Shown in pieces: positions 26,314 through 32,792 of a stretch of 32,792 bases of DNA; position 1 is the first letter of the stretch; every line of letters begins with the position of its first letter. The position numbers were made by a program, and so were the translations under genes. The DNA comes from JAISFI01 sp031553775 (GTDB lineage Bacteria > Bacteroidota > Bacteroidia > Bacteroidales > Azobacteroidaceae): contig JAVBLA010000053.1 of NCBI GenBank assembly GCA_031553775.1, positions 1-32,792 on the forward strand, read 5' to 3'. The notes beneath the pieces were generated by a model. It ran no database searches, was not told the origin of the DNA, and saw nothing but the letters and a program-made list of their open reading frames with translations.

Positions 26314-26838
26314 ATGCATCCTAAAAAGATTTTTGTTTTTATTTGGATTATTTTTAAGTGCGCAATAGTAAGTTGCCTTGCTCAATCTGTGTCTAATGAT
26401 ATCAGATTGACAATTTATACGAATCATGATAAAATTACAGATTCATTACGAATCACGGTCGTTCTTTTAAACAAATCGAAAGATGATTTTTTAATAGAAA
26501 ATGATAATACGGTTGAAAAAATGGCATTTAATCATAAGATGCAGTGGGAATTGGAGATATTTAAAGACAGTATTCGAAAAGTAATTCCTCAAATAATATT
26601 TCCGGGTTTGGAAAGTGAGTTTTTTCATCTAAAGAAAAATACGGCTTATATGTTTGATTTTTATATCGATTTTAGATTATTGATAAGCTCTCCTCTTGAA
26701 ATTGGACAGGAAAATCAAGATTATGGAGAGTACTTTTTACAAATAAGATTCAATCCTACGAAAAAAGTAGAAAAGAAAAAGAATGGATTGAAAATTTCGC
26801 TGGTAAGCAACAAAGTTAAGGTTTTTTATACTGAATAA
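26314..26838 (+). CDS. Predicted exported protein or lipoprotein, second of the paralogous pair
   Basis: A 174-aa protein, 16 bp after its paralogue. The signal MHPKKIFVFIWIIFKCAIVSC ends in a possible lipobox cysteine (residue 21); cleavage after LAQ is the alternative. Matching blocks with the preceding protein are RLTIYTNHDKITDSLRITVV, MQWELEIFKDSI, YMFDFYIDFRLLI and QDYGEYFLQIRF. The C-terminus is Lys-rich (KKVEKKKNGLK). Function unknown. It ends the AT-rich block of the second RHS locus. Confidence 0.74.
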   Translation: MHPKKIFVFIWIIFKCAIVSCLAQSVSNDIRLTIYTNHDKITDSLRITVVLLNKSKDDFLIENDNTVEKMAFNHKMQWELEIFKDSIRKVIPQIIFPGLESEFFHLKKNTAYMFDFYIDFRLLISSPLEIGQENQDYGEYFLQIRFNPTKKVEKKKNGLKISLVSNKVKVFYTE

Positions 26839-26847
26839 TTAAGGAAC

Positions 26848-26863
26848 CAGAGTTTCAACTCTG
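26848..26863. terminator. Weak hairpin between converging genes
   Basis: CAGAGTT and AACTCTG flank a two-base centre (effective loop larger), directly after the lipoprotein gene and before the end of cdsA on the other strand. There is no strong T-run, so terminator function is uncertain. Confidence 0.3.
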
Positions 26864-26933
26864 ATTAACATTACCGGTAATAGTCAACGGACATCAATTC
26901 CAGTCTTTTTTCAGCAAAAAATCACATTTCAGT

Positions 26934-27770
26934 TCAGCCCGCCATTATTATAAAATAGAAAAAAGTAAGCGCCGGAGCCGCCAACATCACACTATCCAAC
27001 CGGTCCAGTATCCCTCCGTGACCGGGAATCATATTCCCTGAATCTTTCACCCCGATCGTCCTTTTCAATAAGGACTCCACCAGATCTCCCCAAGTGGCAA
27101 AAACAACGGTAACTGCCGACAGGCATATCCATTGCATGGTAGAAAGATCCGGAACGTAATATGCGAAAGCCAGAGAAGATGCAATGGCAAACAAAGCCCC
27201 TCCGAAAAAGCCTTCCCAGGATTTTTTCGGTGAGATACGTTCGAAAAGCCGGTGTTTGCCGATACTGACACCCACTAAATAAGCGCCGGTATCGTTGATC
27301 CAGATAAAGGCGAATAAAGCCAGTAATAAAACCGGCTGGTAAACCGTTTCACCGGATGTTCCGGAGCGGAAACACAAAATATTTAATAAAGAGAAAGGTA
27401 CGGCAATATACATTTGCCCCAGAAAAGAATAAGCCCAGTTATGAATGGGATTCGATTTCCGGAGATATAATTCCGTAACAAAAATGCTGATCATATAAAA
27501 AAGGTAAGGCAGAAACAGCAGGAAAAAGGGATATCCCCAGTGAAACGACATGAAAGTGGACAGGAACAGATACAGCCCGGCCGCACAATTGATTAAGGGA
27601 CGAACTGAAACACCTTCCTGCAGATTCATTAATTTGTAGAACTCATACAGACAAAGCACTGTGATCAGTCCGAAGACTCCCGCAAAACTATAGGGACCGA
27701 ACCAGATACCGGACAAAACAACCAGTACAAATACAATCCCGGAAATGGTTCTCAATAGTAGATTTTTCAT
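26934..27770 (-). CDS. cdsA: Phosphatidate cytidylyltransferase (CDP-diacylglycerol synthase)
   Basis: A 278-aa multi-span inner-membrane enzyme that makes CDP-diacylglycerol from phosphatidate and CTP, the branch point of phospholipid synthesis. Several hydrophobic helices are visible. The family signature lies in the C-terminal third: 'INDTGAYLVG', 'ERISPKKSWEGFFGG', 'WGDLVESLLKR' and 'GVKDSGNMIPGHGGILDRLDS'. Length is normal. Its ATG overlaps the ftsH stop (ATGA), so it is the third coupled gene of rsfS-ftsH-cdsA. It converges with the RHS locus. Confidence 0.95.
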   Translation of the reverse strand: MKNLLLRTISGIVFVLVVLSGIWFGPYSFAGVFGLITVLCLYEFYKLMNLQEGVSVRPLINCAAGLYLFLSTFMSFHWGYPFFLLFLPYLFYMISIFVTELYLRKSNPIHNWAYSFLGQMYIAVPFSLLNILCFRSGTSGETVYQPVLLLALFAFIWINDTGAYLVGVSIGKHRLFERISPKKSWEGFFGGALFAIASSLAFAYYVPDLSTMQWICLSAVTVVFATWGDLVESLLKRTIGVKDSGNMIPGHGGILDRLDSVMLAAPALTFFYFIIMAG

Positions 27771-29776
27771 GCTTCATGTTGGTCTACCTCCGCTGTTGTT
27801 CCGGCTTCGGTTTCCCCTTTTTCTTCCTTCTTTTCCTGTTGTTCGAAAATTTCCTGCGAACGGGAAGTCCACTTCCTTTTACCGAAAATCGGCTCCAGGT
27901 CTTCCGCATAAATCACTTCTTTTTCGAGCAACAAATTATATAGTTTATGATGTCCTTCTTCGTTTTCTTTCAGGATTCTTTTGGCTCTCTCGAACTGTTC
28001 GTTTACAATCCGTTGTACTTCTTCGTCGATCAGTTTGGCAGTCGCTTCACTGTAGGGTTTGGTAAAGCCCCACTCCTGCCCTGTGGAATCGTAATAATTC
28101 AGGTTGGGTAATTTTTCGCTCATACCGAAGTAGGTGACCATCGCAACCGCTTCCCTGGTAACCCGTTCCAGGTCGTTGGCCGCTCCGGTAGAAATCCTTC
28201 CAAGGAAAATATCTTCTGCGGCACGTCCTCCCAGGGTAGAACACATTTCATCGAGCAACTGTTCGGTAGTGGTAATCTGCCGCTCTTCCGGGAAATACCA
28301 GGCAGCGCCTAAGGCACGTCCGCGGGGAACAATGGTGACCTTTACCAAAGGATTGGCATATTCCAGCATCCAGCTCAGAGTAGCGTGTCCCGCTTCATGG
28401 ATGGCAATGGCTTTACGTTCACCGGCTGTAGTGATCTTGGATTTTTTCTCCAGGCCGCCGATAATCCGGTCTACCGCATTCATAAAATCTTCTTTCTGCA
28501 CAAATTCCTTGTTGTTCCGGGCAGCGATCAGAGCAGCCTCGTTACAGACATTGGCAATATCGGCGCCCGAGAATCCGGGTGTCTGGCGAGCCAGGAAATC
28601 CGTATCCACAGAGTTGTCTATCTTGATATTCCGTAAATGCACAATGAATATTTCTTTCCGGTCGTTCAATTCCGGCAAATCCACGTTGATCTGGCGATCG
28701 AACCGTCCGGCACGCAGAAGCGCTTTATCCAAAATATCCGCCCGGTTGGTAGCTGCCAGGATAATCACCCCACTGTTGGAACCGAAACCATCCATTTCCG
28801 TAAGTAATTGGTTCAAAGTATTTTCCCGTTCGTCATTAGATCCCATATTCGGGTTCCGTCCACGGGCACGGCCCACCGCATCGATCTCATCGATAAAAAC
28901 GATACAGGGTGCTTTTTCCTTGGCCTGCCGGAAAAGGTCGCGTACACGGGAAGCTCCCACGCCCACGAACATTTCCACAAAGTCAGAACCTGACAAGGAA
29001 AAGAAAGGCACATCGGCTTCTCCTGCTACAGCTTTAGCCAACAGTGTTTTACCAGTCCCCGGAGGGCCAATCAACAATGCTCCTTTCGGAATTTTACCTC
29101 CCAGCTCGGTATATTTCGACGGATTTTTCAGGAATTCCACAATTTCTTCGACTTCCTGTTTGGCTTCCGACAATCCGGCTACATCTTTAAACGTAATTTT
29201 TTTGACCTGATTTCCCTTATCAAACAACTGGGCGCGCGCTTTTCCTACGGAAAACATACCACCGCCGCCACCGCCATCCGACATCCTTCTCATAAGGAAG
29301 ATCCAGACTACAATCAGTAGCAGAAAGGGTGCAAACGGGAGGAAGATATCCCAAAATCCGCTACCTTCTTCGAAAGATAATTCGGCATTGGTTTTTCCCT
29401 GAGCCTTCCATTCATCATAATAATCGGTAAATTTATTCGACGACGGGATCTTTGCCGTTACTGTCGCGTCCCCGATCACTTTCGTTGTATCGGCTTTATA
29501 GACCTCGGCCACTTTGTCCTTCCGGAGTGTACCGACAACAATATTTTTTTTGTTGTAAACGATCATTTTGGAAAAGTAATTCTTTTCCGCCAGGTCCTGG
29601 TATTGTGTCCAACCCATCTCCTTATTGGAGACTTTACTTTCATTCATGAAATAGAAACCCGCCAGGCATAAAAGAATCAAGGCGTACATCCACATCATAT
29701 TGAATTTGGAAGAACCCGGGGTATTATTCGGCGCTCCCGGTTTTTGCGGAGGCCTTTTAGGGGGTGTATTACTCAT
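27767..29776 (-). CDS. ftsH: ATP-dependent zinc metalloprotease FtsH
   Basis: A 669-aa hexameric membrane protease that pulls out and degrades membrane and cytosolic proteins. It has two N-terminal membrane segments (about 28-45 and 140-162) around a periplasmic domain. The AAA+ module has Walker A GPPGTGKT (237-244), Walker B CIVFIDEIDAVGRARG and the second region of homology (ATNRADILDKALLRAGRFDRQ region). The peptidase has HEAGH at 460-464. The Pro- and Gly-rich start (TPPKRPPQKPGAPNNTPGSS) and acidic tail (QEKKEEKGETEAG) are common in Bacteroidota. The start overlaps the rsfS stop by 4 bases and the stop overlaps cdsA by 4. Confidence 0.97.
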   Translation of the reverse strand: MSNTPPKRPPQKPGAPNNTPGSSKFNMMWMYALILLCLAGFYFMNESKVSNKEMGWTQYQDLAEKNYFSKMIVYNKKNIVVGTLRKDKVAEVYKADTTKVIGDATVTAKIPSSNKFTDYYDEWKAQGKTNAELSFEEGSGFWDIFLPFAPFLLLIVVWIFLMRRMSDGGGGGGMFSVGKARAQLFDKGNQVKKITFKDVAGLSEAKQEVEEIVEFLKNPSKYTELGGKIPKGALLIGPPGTGKTLLAKAVAGEADVPFFSLSGSDFVEMFVGVGASRVRDLFRQAKEKAPCIVFIDEIDAVGRARGRNPNMGSNDERENTLNQLLTEMDGFGSNSGVIILAATNRADILDKALLRAGRFDRQINVDLPELNDRKEIFIVHLRNIKIDNSVDTDFLARQTPGFSGADIANVCNEAALIAARNNKEFVQKEDFMNAVDRIIGGLEKKSKITTAGERKAIAIHEAGHATLSWMLEYANPLVKVTIVPRGRALGAAWYFPEERQITTTEQLLDEMCSTLGGRAAEDIFLGRISTGAANDLERVTREAVAMVTYFGMSEKLPNLNYYDSTGQEWGFTKPYSEATAKLIDEEVQRIVNEQFERAKRILKENEEGHHKLYNLLLEKEVIYAEDLEPIFGKRKWTSRSQEIFEQQEKKEEKGETEAGTTAEVDQHEA

Positions 29777-30132
29777 AATATATCGGGAATTTTATTTAAA
29801 GTTGCGTCTGCCCACAGATTTTCCAGGTTATAATATTCCCGTAATTCCGGAACAAAAATATGCAATATTACAGAGCCGTAATCCATGGCAATCCATTGGG
29901 CATTGCGCATGCCTTCCGCTCCCAGAGGTTTCTCTTTAAGATTTTCGGAAACCTTATCCCATACGGAATCAGATAAGGCAGACACCTGGGTAGGCGTATT
30001 TCCTTCACAAATAACAAAATACTGACAAATCGTTCCGGGAAGGTTTTGCATATCGACTGTAGTAATATTTTTTCCTTTTTTATCCTGAAGGGCATCCACA
30101 ATCGTATTTACTAATACTTTTAATTCGTCCAT
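29773..30132 (-). CDS. rsfS: Ribosomal silencing factor RsfS
   Basis: A 119-aa protein of the RsfS/Iojap family that binds ribosomal protein uL14 on the large subunit and blocks subunit joining when nutrients are scarce. Family blocks are 'DALQDKKGKNITTVDMQ', 'QYFVICEGNTPTQVSALSDSV', 'GMRNAQWIAMDYGSVILHIF' and 'REYYNLENLWADA'. Length is normal. It is the first gene of rsfS-ftsH-cdsA and diverges from tamB. Confidence 0.95.
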   Translation of the reverse strand: MDELKVLVNTIVDALQDKKGKNITTVDMQNLPGTICQYFVICEGNTPTQVSALSDSVWDKVSENLKEKPLGAEGMRNAQWIAMDYGSVILHIFVPELREYYNLENLWADATLNKIPDIL

Positions 30133-30155
30133 TGAAAATATTTAAATTTAGCCAG

Positions 30156-30163
30156 CAAAGATA
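30156..30163 (-). promoter_or_regulatory. -7 box for rsfS-ftsH-cdsA
   Basis: On the minus strand this reads TATCTTTG, matching TAnnTTTG, 23 bases before the rsfS ATG. The nearest TTTG (30192-30189) is 25 bp upstream, a longer spacer than usual. Confidence 0.5.
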
Positions 30164-30207
30164 ACTCTAAAATTGATAAAAATCTAAGCAAATTGCAATT
30201 TTTCACT

Positions 30208-30215
30208 TATCTTTG
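30208..30215 (+). promoter_or_regulatory. -7 box for the tamB-like gene
   Basis: TATCTTTG matches TAnnTTTG, with no clear TTTG at 19-21 bp. It would place the transcript start near 30222, about 43 bases before the proposed ATT start, so the true start codon cannot lie much further upstream. Confidence 0.5.
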
Positions 30216-30264
30216 AACACTCCTTACCGGAAGATTGTTTATCTGACAAATAATTTAAGAAGAT

Positions 30265-32792
30265 ATTAAAGTATTTAAACGCATATTAATCATCACAGTA
30301 TCGACCTTATTTTCGCTGTTGTTACTGGTGTATCTTTTGTTGCTTTCGCCTGCCGTACAAAAGAAAATCACTGATATTGCGTTGAAAGAACTAAGCCGGA
30401 TAACAGGCTCCGGTATGTCGATCGGGAAAATCTACCTGACTCCCTTCAATAAGCTGGAAGCCGAACAAGTATATATAGAAACTTTAGAAGGAGATACACT
30501 ATTGTATGCAGGAAAATTATCGGCCGGTTTTAACTTATTTAAATTATTGGATAACCGGCTACTGATCAAATCCGTCCGTTTAGACAATTTTACAGCCCGG
30601 ATCCAAAAAGACAGTCTGAGCGGTGATTTTAATTTTCAGTTCCTGATAGATGCTTTCGCATCGAAAGATACGACACCCAAAGAAAAAAGTACAATGGCGA
30701 TCGAGATCGACCGGATACAATTATCGAACGGGCAGATATCTTATGATATTTCCGACCAGATACCTGCCGACAGCATTTTTGATCCCAACCACATACACAT
30801 CACGGATTTTAACACCGAGGTTTCATTGAAATCCATTGACCTGGAAAATCTGGATGCGGAACTTCACAATCTTACCTTCCGGGAAAAAAGCGGGTTTACA
30901 CTTTCCGGGTTAAAAGCCAAGCTGGGTTCAGAGAAACAGTTGATTTCATTAAAAGAACTACAAATAGAACTCCCGTCTTCCAAACTGGAAATCTCGCAGG
31001 CATCGGTCGATTATACGGGAACGAACATCAGCCACCTGGCAGATAGCGCTTCTGTGAGTTTGCAAATCGATGCACAAATTGCTCCTGCCGACCTGCAGGC
31101 TTTTTATCTTCCTCTGAAAAAAATCAGTGACCCGTTAATTTTTGAAGGAACAATAGAAGGCAATCTTCCGGAAATCAAACTCTCCCACTTTCAAGCGTCT
31201 TTTGGGGAATGGATGAAACTATCGGCTGAAGCATCATTGAAAAATTATACCGGATGGAGTGAAAGTCCCCTGAGTTTATCCATCCGGGAACTGAAAGTAC
31301 AGGCCGGCCGCCTGGAACCGGTATTCAAGGCATTGACAGGATCTCCGGTCCCTGCAATACTCCAACGGCAGGAAGAAATCAGCCTTACGCTTTCTGCAGT
31401 CGGGAGCCTGCCCGGTATGCAGATCCGTGCCATCCTGGCTTCTGCCTGTATAGAAACGGAACTATCGGGGACAGCCGGATACCGGTATCCCCAGGGAAAT
31501 ACTAACTTTGATTTGGAAATGAACATTCCCCGGGTCGATCTCTACCGGATGATGCTGGATACTTTATTCGGAACAACAGCGCTCCGCCTGACAGCCAAAG
31601 GAGAAATTGCAGGAAATGGGAAAATCGCCGCCCGCTCCCATTTGGATATTGATCATTTTACTTTTAACAAATACAACTACAAAAATATACTGGCCGATGC
31701 ATCTTATCTGAACGACAGCATCAGCCTGCAGGCTTCCGTAAACGATCCGAATGCCAAACTACAGTTGACCGGCATGTATCTTATGTCCCCGGGGAAGCAA
31801 TCTTCCGGAAGTATTTCTGCCGGGATAGACCACATTCTGCTGGATCCCCTGCATGTATCTACAGGATTGCCCGGAGCCGGAATTTCGGCAACTATACATG
31901 GCAAAGTAACCGGTAATACATTAGACGAACTGGCCGGATATCTTCAGATCGATAGTTTGCTTTTCCAAACCTCGAAAGGTATTTTCAGGCAGCACCAGAT
32001 TAAACTCACAGTGGAGAATCCCGGAGAAATGCAGAAAAACATTTCATTGAATTCCGATCTTATTACAGCTTCTGTTTCAGGAAAATATTCTTTAGAAAGT
32101 CTTCCCGTTTCTTTCAACAATATGATCAACCGGTTACTTCCCAGCCTGGTAGAGATGCAAAAGCCGGTAAAAAAAGGAGACAACAGCCTTGTGCTTTCGG
32201 TTACCGTCAACAATACGGAAAAACTTTCGGAAACACTCTCTTTACCTTTCGTGATCAAAGAAAGGGGAACTATCCTGATGAATTATAGCGATACTGCCCA
32301 TATTTTCAGACTGCAGGCCGGCTTCCCATTAATCGGTATGGGAACAACGTCCCTACGAAATACCAATCTAGATTTACAGGCAAAAAACAACGGGAACCTG
32401 TTATCCGGAGATATCCGTACAAATGCCGATACCACTTCGTTGAAACTCGGACTGAACGTAGCCAACGACAGCATAGACCTGGCATTGGGTATAGACAACA
32501 AATTCATTCCTATGAGCGGAAATATGTCATTAGGAATTAAACTGACGAACGACCTGAAACGAAGAAAGGGCATTCCGGACATTTTCGTCCAGGTCCGACC
32601 CTCTCAGATTCGCTTCAGGGAACAATCTTTCGAAATTAACCGGTCTTTCCTGTCGATGGTCGACGAAGTGTATACCGTGGCTAATTTTGAGATCAGGCAT
32701 CCTGATAACGGGAATATCAGGATCGACGGAAAAGTATCTCCCAGCCAGTCAGATTCATTGAAATTAAGCTTTGAGCATCTGCGCATAGCTCC
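30265..32792 (+). CDS. tamB: TamB-like translocation and assembly protein (C-terminus outside window)
   Basis: An open frame without stop from 30259 to the window edge; 842 codons from the proposed start. It begins IKVFKRILIITV, then a hydrophobic anchor (SLLLLVYLLLLSPAV). The typical AsmA/TamB opening follows (QKKITDIALKELSRITGSGMSIGKI, then LLIKSVRLDNF), with long stretches of alternating beta strands that form a lipid-carrying groove. TamB-family proteins span the periplasm and move phospholipids or help outer-membrane protein assembly; in Bacteroidota they pair with TamA/TamL-like barrels. The conserved C-terminal TamB domain lies beyond the window. No ATG, GTG or TTG exists between the upstream stop (30256-30258) and the anchor. 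ATT at 30265 gives the best N-terminus (basic, then hydrophobic). The first TTG (30319) would cut the anchor and remove its charges. Confidence 0.85.
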   Translation, partial: MKVFKRILIITVSTLFSLLLLVYLLLLSPAVQKKITDIALKELSRITGSGMSIGKIYLTPFNKLEAEQVYIETLEGDTLLYAGKLSAGFNLFKLLDNRLLIKSVRLDNFTARIQKDSLSGDFNFQFLIDAFASKDTTPKEKSTMAIEIDRIQLSNGQISYDISDQIPADSIFDPNHIHITDFNTEVSLKSIDLENLDAELHNLTFREKSGFTLSGLKAKLGSEKQLISLKELQIELPSSKLEISQASVDYTGTNISHLADSASVSLQIDAQIAPADLQAFYLPLKKISDPLIFEGTIEGNLPEIKLSHFQASFGEWMKLSAEASLKNYTGWSESPLSLSIRELKVQAGRLEPVFKALTGSPVPAILQRQEEISLTLSAVGSLPGMQIRAILASACIETELSGTAGYRYPQGNTNFDLEMNIPRVDLYRMMLDTLFGTTALRLTAKGEIAGNGKIAARSHLDIDHFTFNKYNYKNILADASYLNDSISLQASVNDPNAKLQLTGMYLMSPGKQSSGSISAGIDHILLDPLHVSTGLPGAGISATIHGKVTGNTLDELAGYLQIDSLLFQTSKGIFRQHQIKLTVENPGEMQKNISLNSDLITASVSGKYSLESLPVSFNNMINRLLPSLVEMQKPVKKGDNSLVLSVTVNNTEKLSETLSLPFVIKERGTILMNYSDTAHIFRLQAGFPLIGMGTTSLRNTNLDLQAKNNGNLLSGDIRTNADTTSLKLGLNVANDSIDLALGIDNKFIPMSGNMSLGIKLTNDLKRRKGIPDIFVQVRPSQIRFREQSFEINRSFLSMVDEVYTVANFEIRHPDNGNIRIDGKVSPSQSDSLKLSFEHLRIA

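Noticed and set aside
28134..29210. 358-codon open frame antisense to ftsH
   Set aside because: It mirrors the ftsH AAA+ and protease coding region, has Ser/Arg-rich low-complexity translation and no family features; ftsH motifs on the other strand are intact.
1..32792. tRNA, rRNA or riboswitch genes
   Set aside because: I found no cloverleaf with the T-loop consensus, no rRNA-like sequence and no recognisable riboswitch core in the short intergenic regions.

Overview
The window is chromosomal DNA from a Bacteroidota, most likely a Bacteroidales of the Odoribacter/Parabacteroides/Paludibacter kind. I cannot name the genus. The clues are: promoters of the Bacteroides type (TTTG, 19-21 bp, TAnnTTTG); type IX secretion (T9SS) type A sorting domains on two proteins; the order pdxJ-exbB-exbD-tonB; the order rsfS-ftsH-cdsA with start/stop overlaps; and DUF6443/SpvB-type RHS proteins. 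Base composition is mixed. Housekeeping genes are moderately GC-rich, while the toxin tip, the genes after it and the RhuM-Fic gene are visibly AT-rich.

Layout. 1-5659 (minus): a two-gene RHS operon, an N-terminal-half protein of 1031 aa followed by a DUF6443/YD-repeat protein whose C-terminus lies outside the window. It has a textbook promoter at 5711-5741. 5888-8617 (plus): a family 9 pectate lyase with a T9SS sorting domain, ending at a bidirectional terminator. 8692-11316 (minus): pdxJ-exbB-exbD-tonB. 11395-14678 (plus): a CBS/ACT-like protein, nadK flanked by inverted heptanucleotide repeats, and nadB. 14776-15750: a RhuM-Fic fusion. 15830-16435: ysxC GTPase. 16622-26838 (plus): the second RHS locus. 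26934-30132 (minus): rsfS-ftsH-cdsA. 30265-end (plus): a TamB-like envelope protein, cut by the window edge and apparently using an ATT start codon.

The most interesting part is 16506-26838. One promoter, with an inverted repeat on its -33 box, drives a secreted fibre-like protein, then a 149-aa protein carrying one YD motif plus a T9SS sorting domain, then a 2188-aa exported protein. The large protein contains SpvB, FG-GAP repeats with a CxxC/CxxC zinc-ribbon-like insert, a TcdB-like middle, YD repeats and an RHS core. Its tip has a glycine/aromatic-rich beta region and a zincin-like HEMKH motif with downstream glutamates. Its stop codon overlaps the start of a small exported TonB-C-domain protein. 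After that come a decayed stretch and three predicted exported proteins or lipoproteins, two of them paralogues. I read this as a polymorphic toxin that leaves the cytoplasm by Sec (possibly onward by T9SS), with envelope-located candidate immunity proteins. That reading is inference; the domains and gene order are seen in the sequence.

The remaining genes are ordinary core functions: vitamin B6 synthesis, TonB-dependent energy coupling, NAD synthesis and phosphorylation, ribosome assembly and silencing, membrane proteolysis, phospholipid synthesis and outer-membrane assembly.
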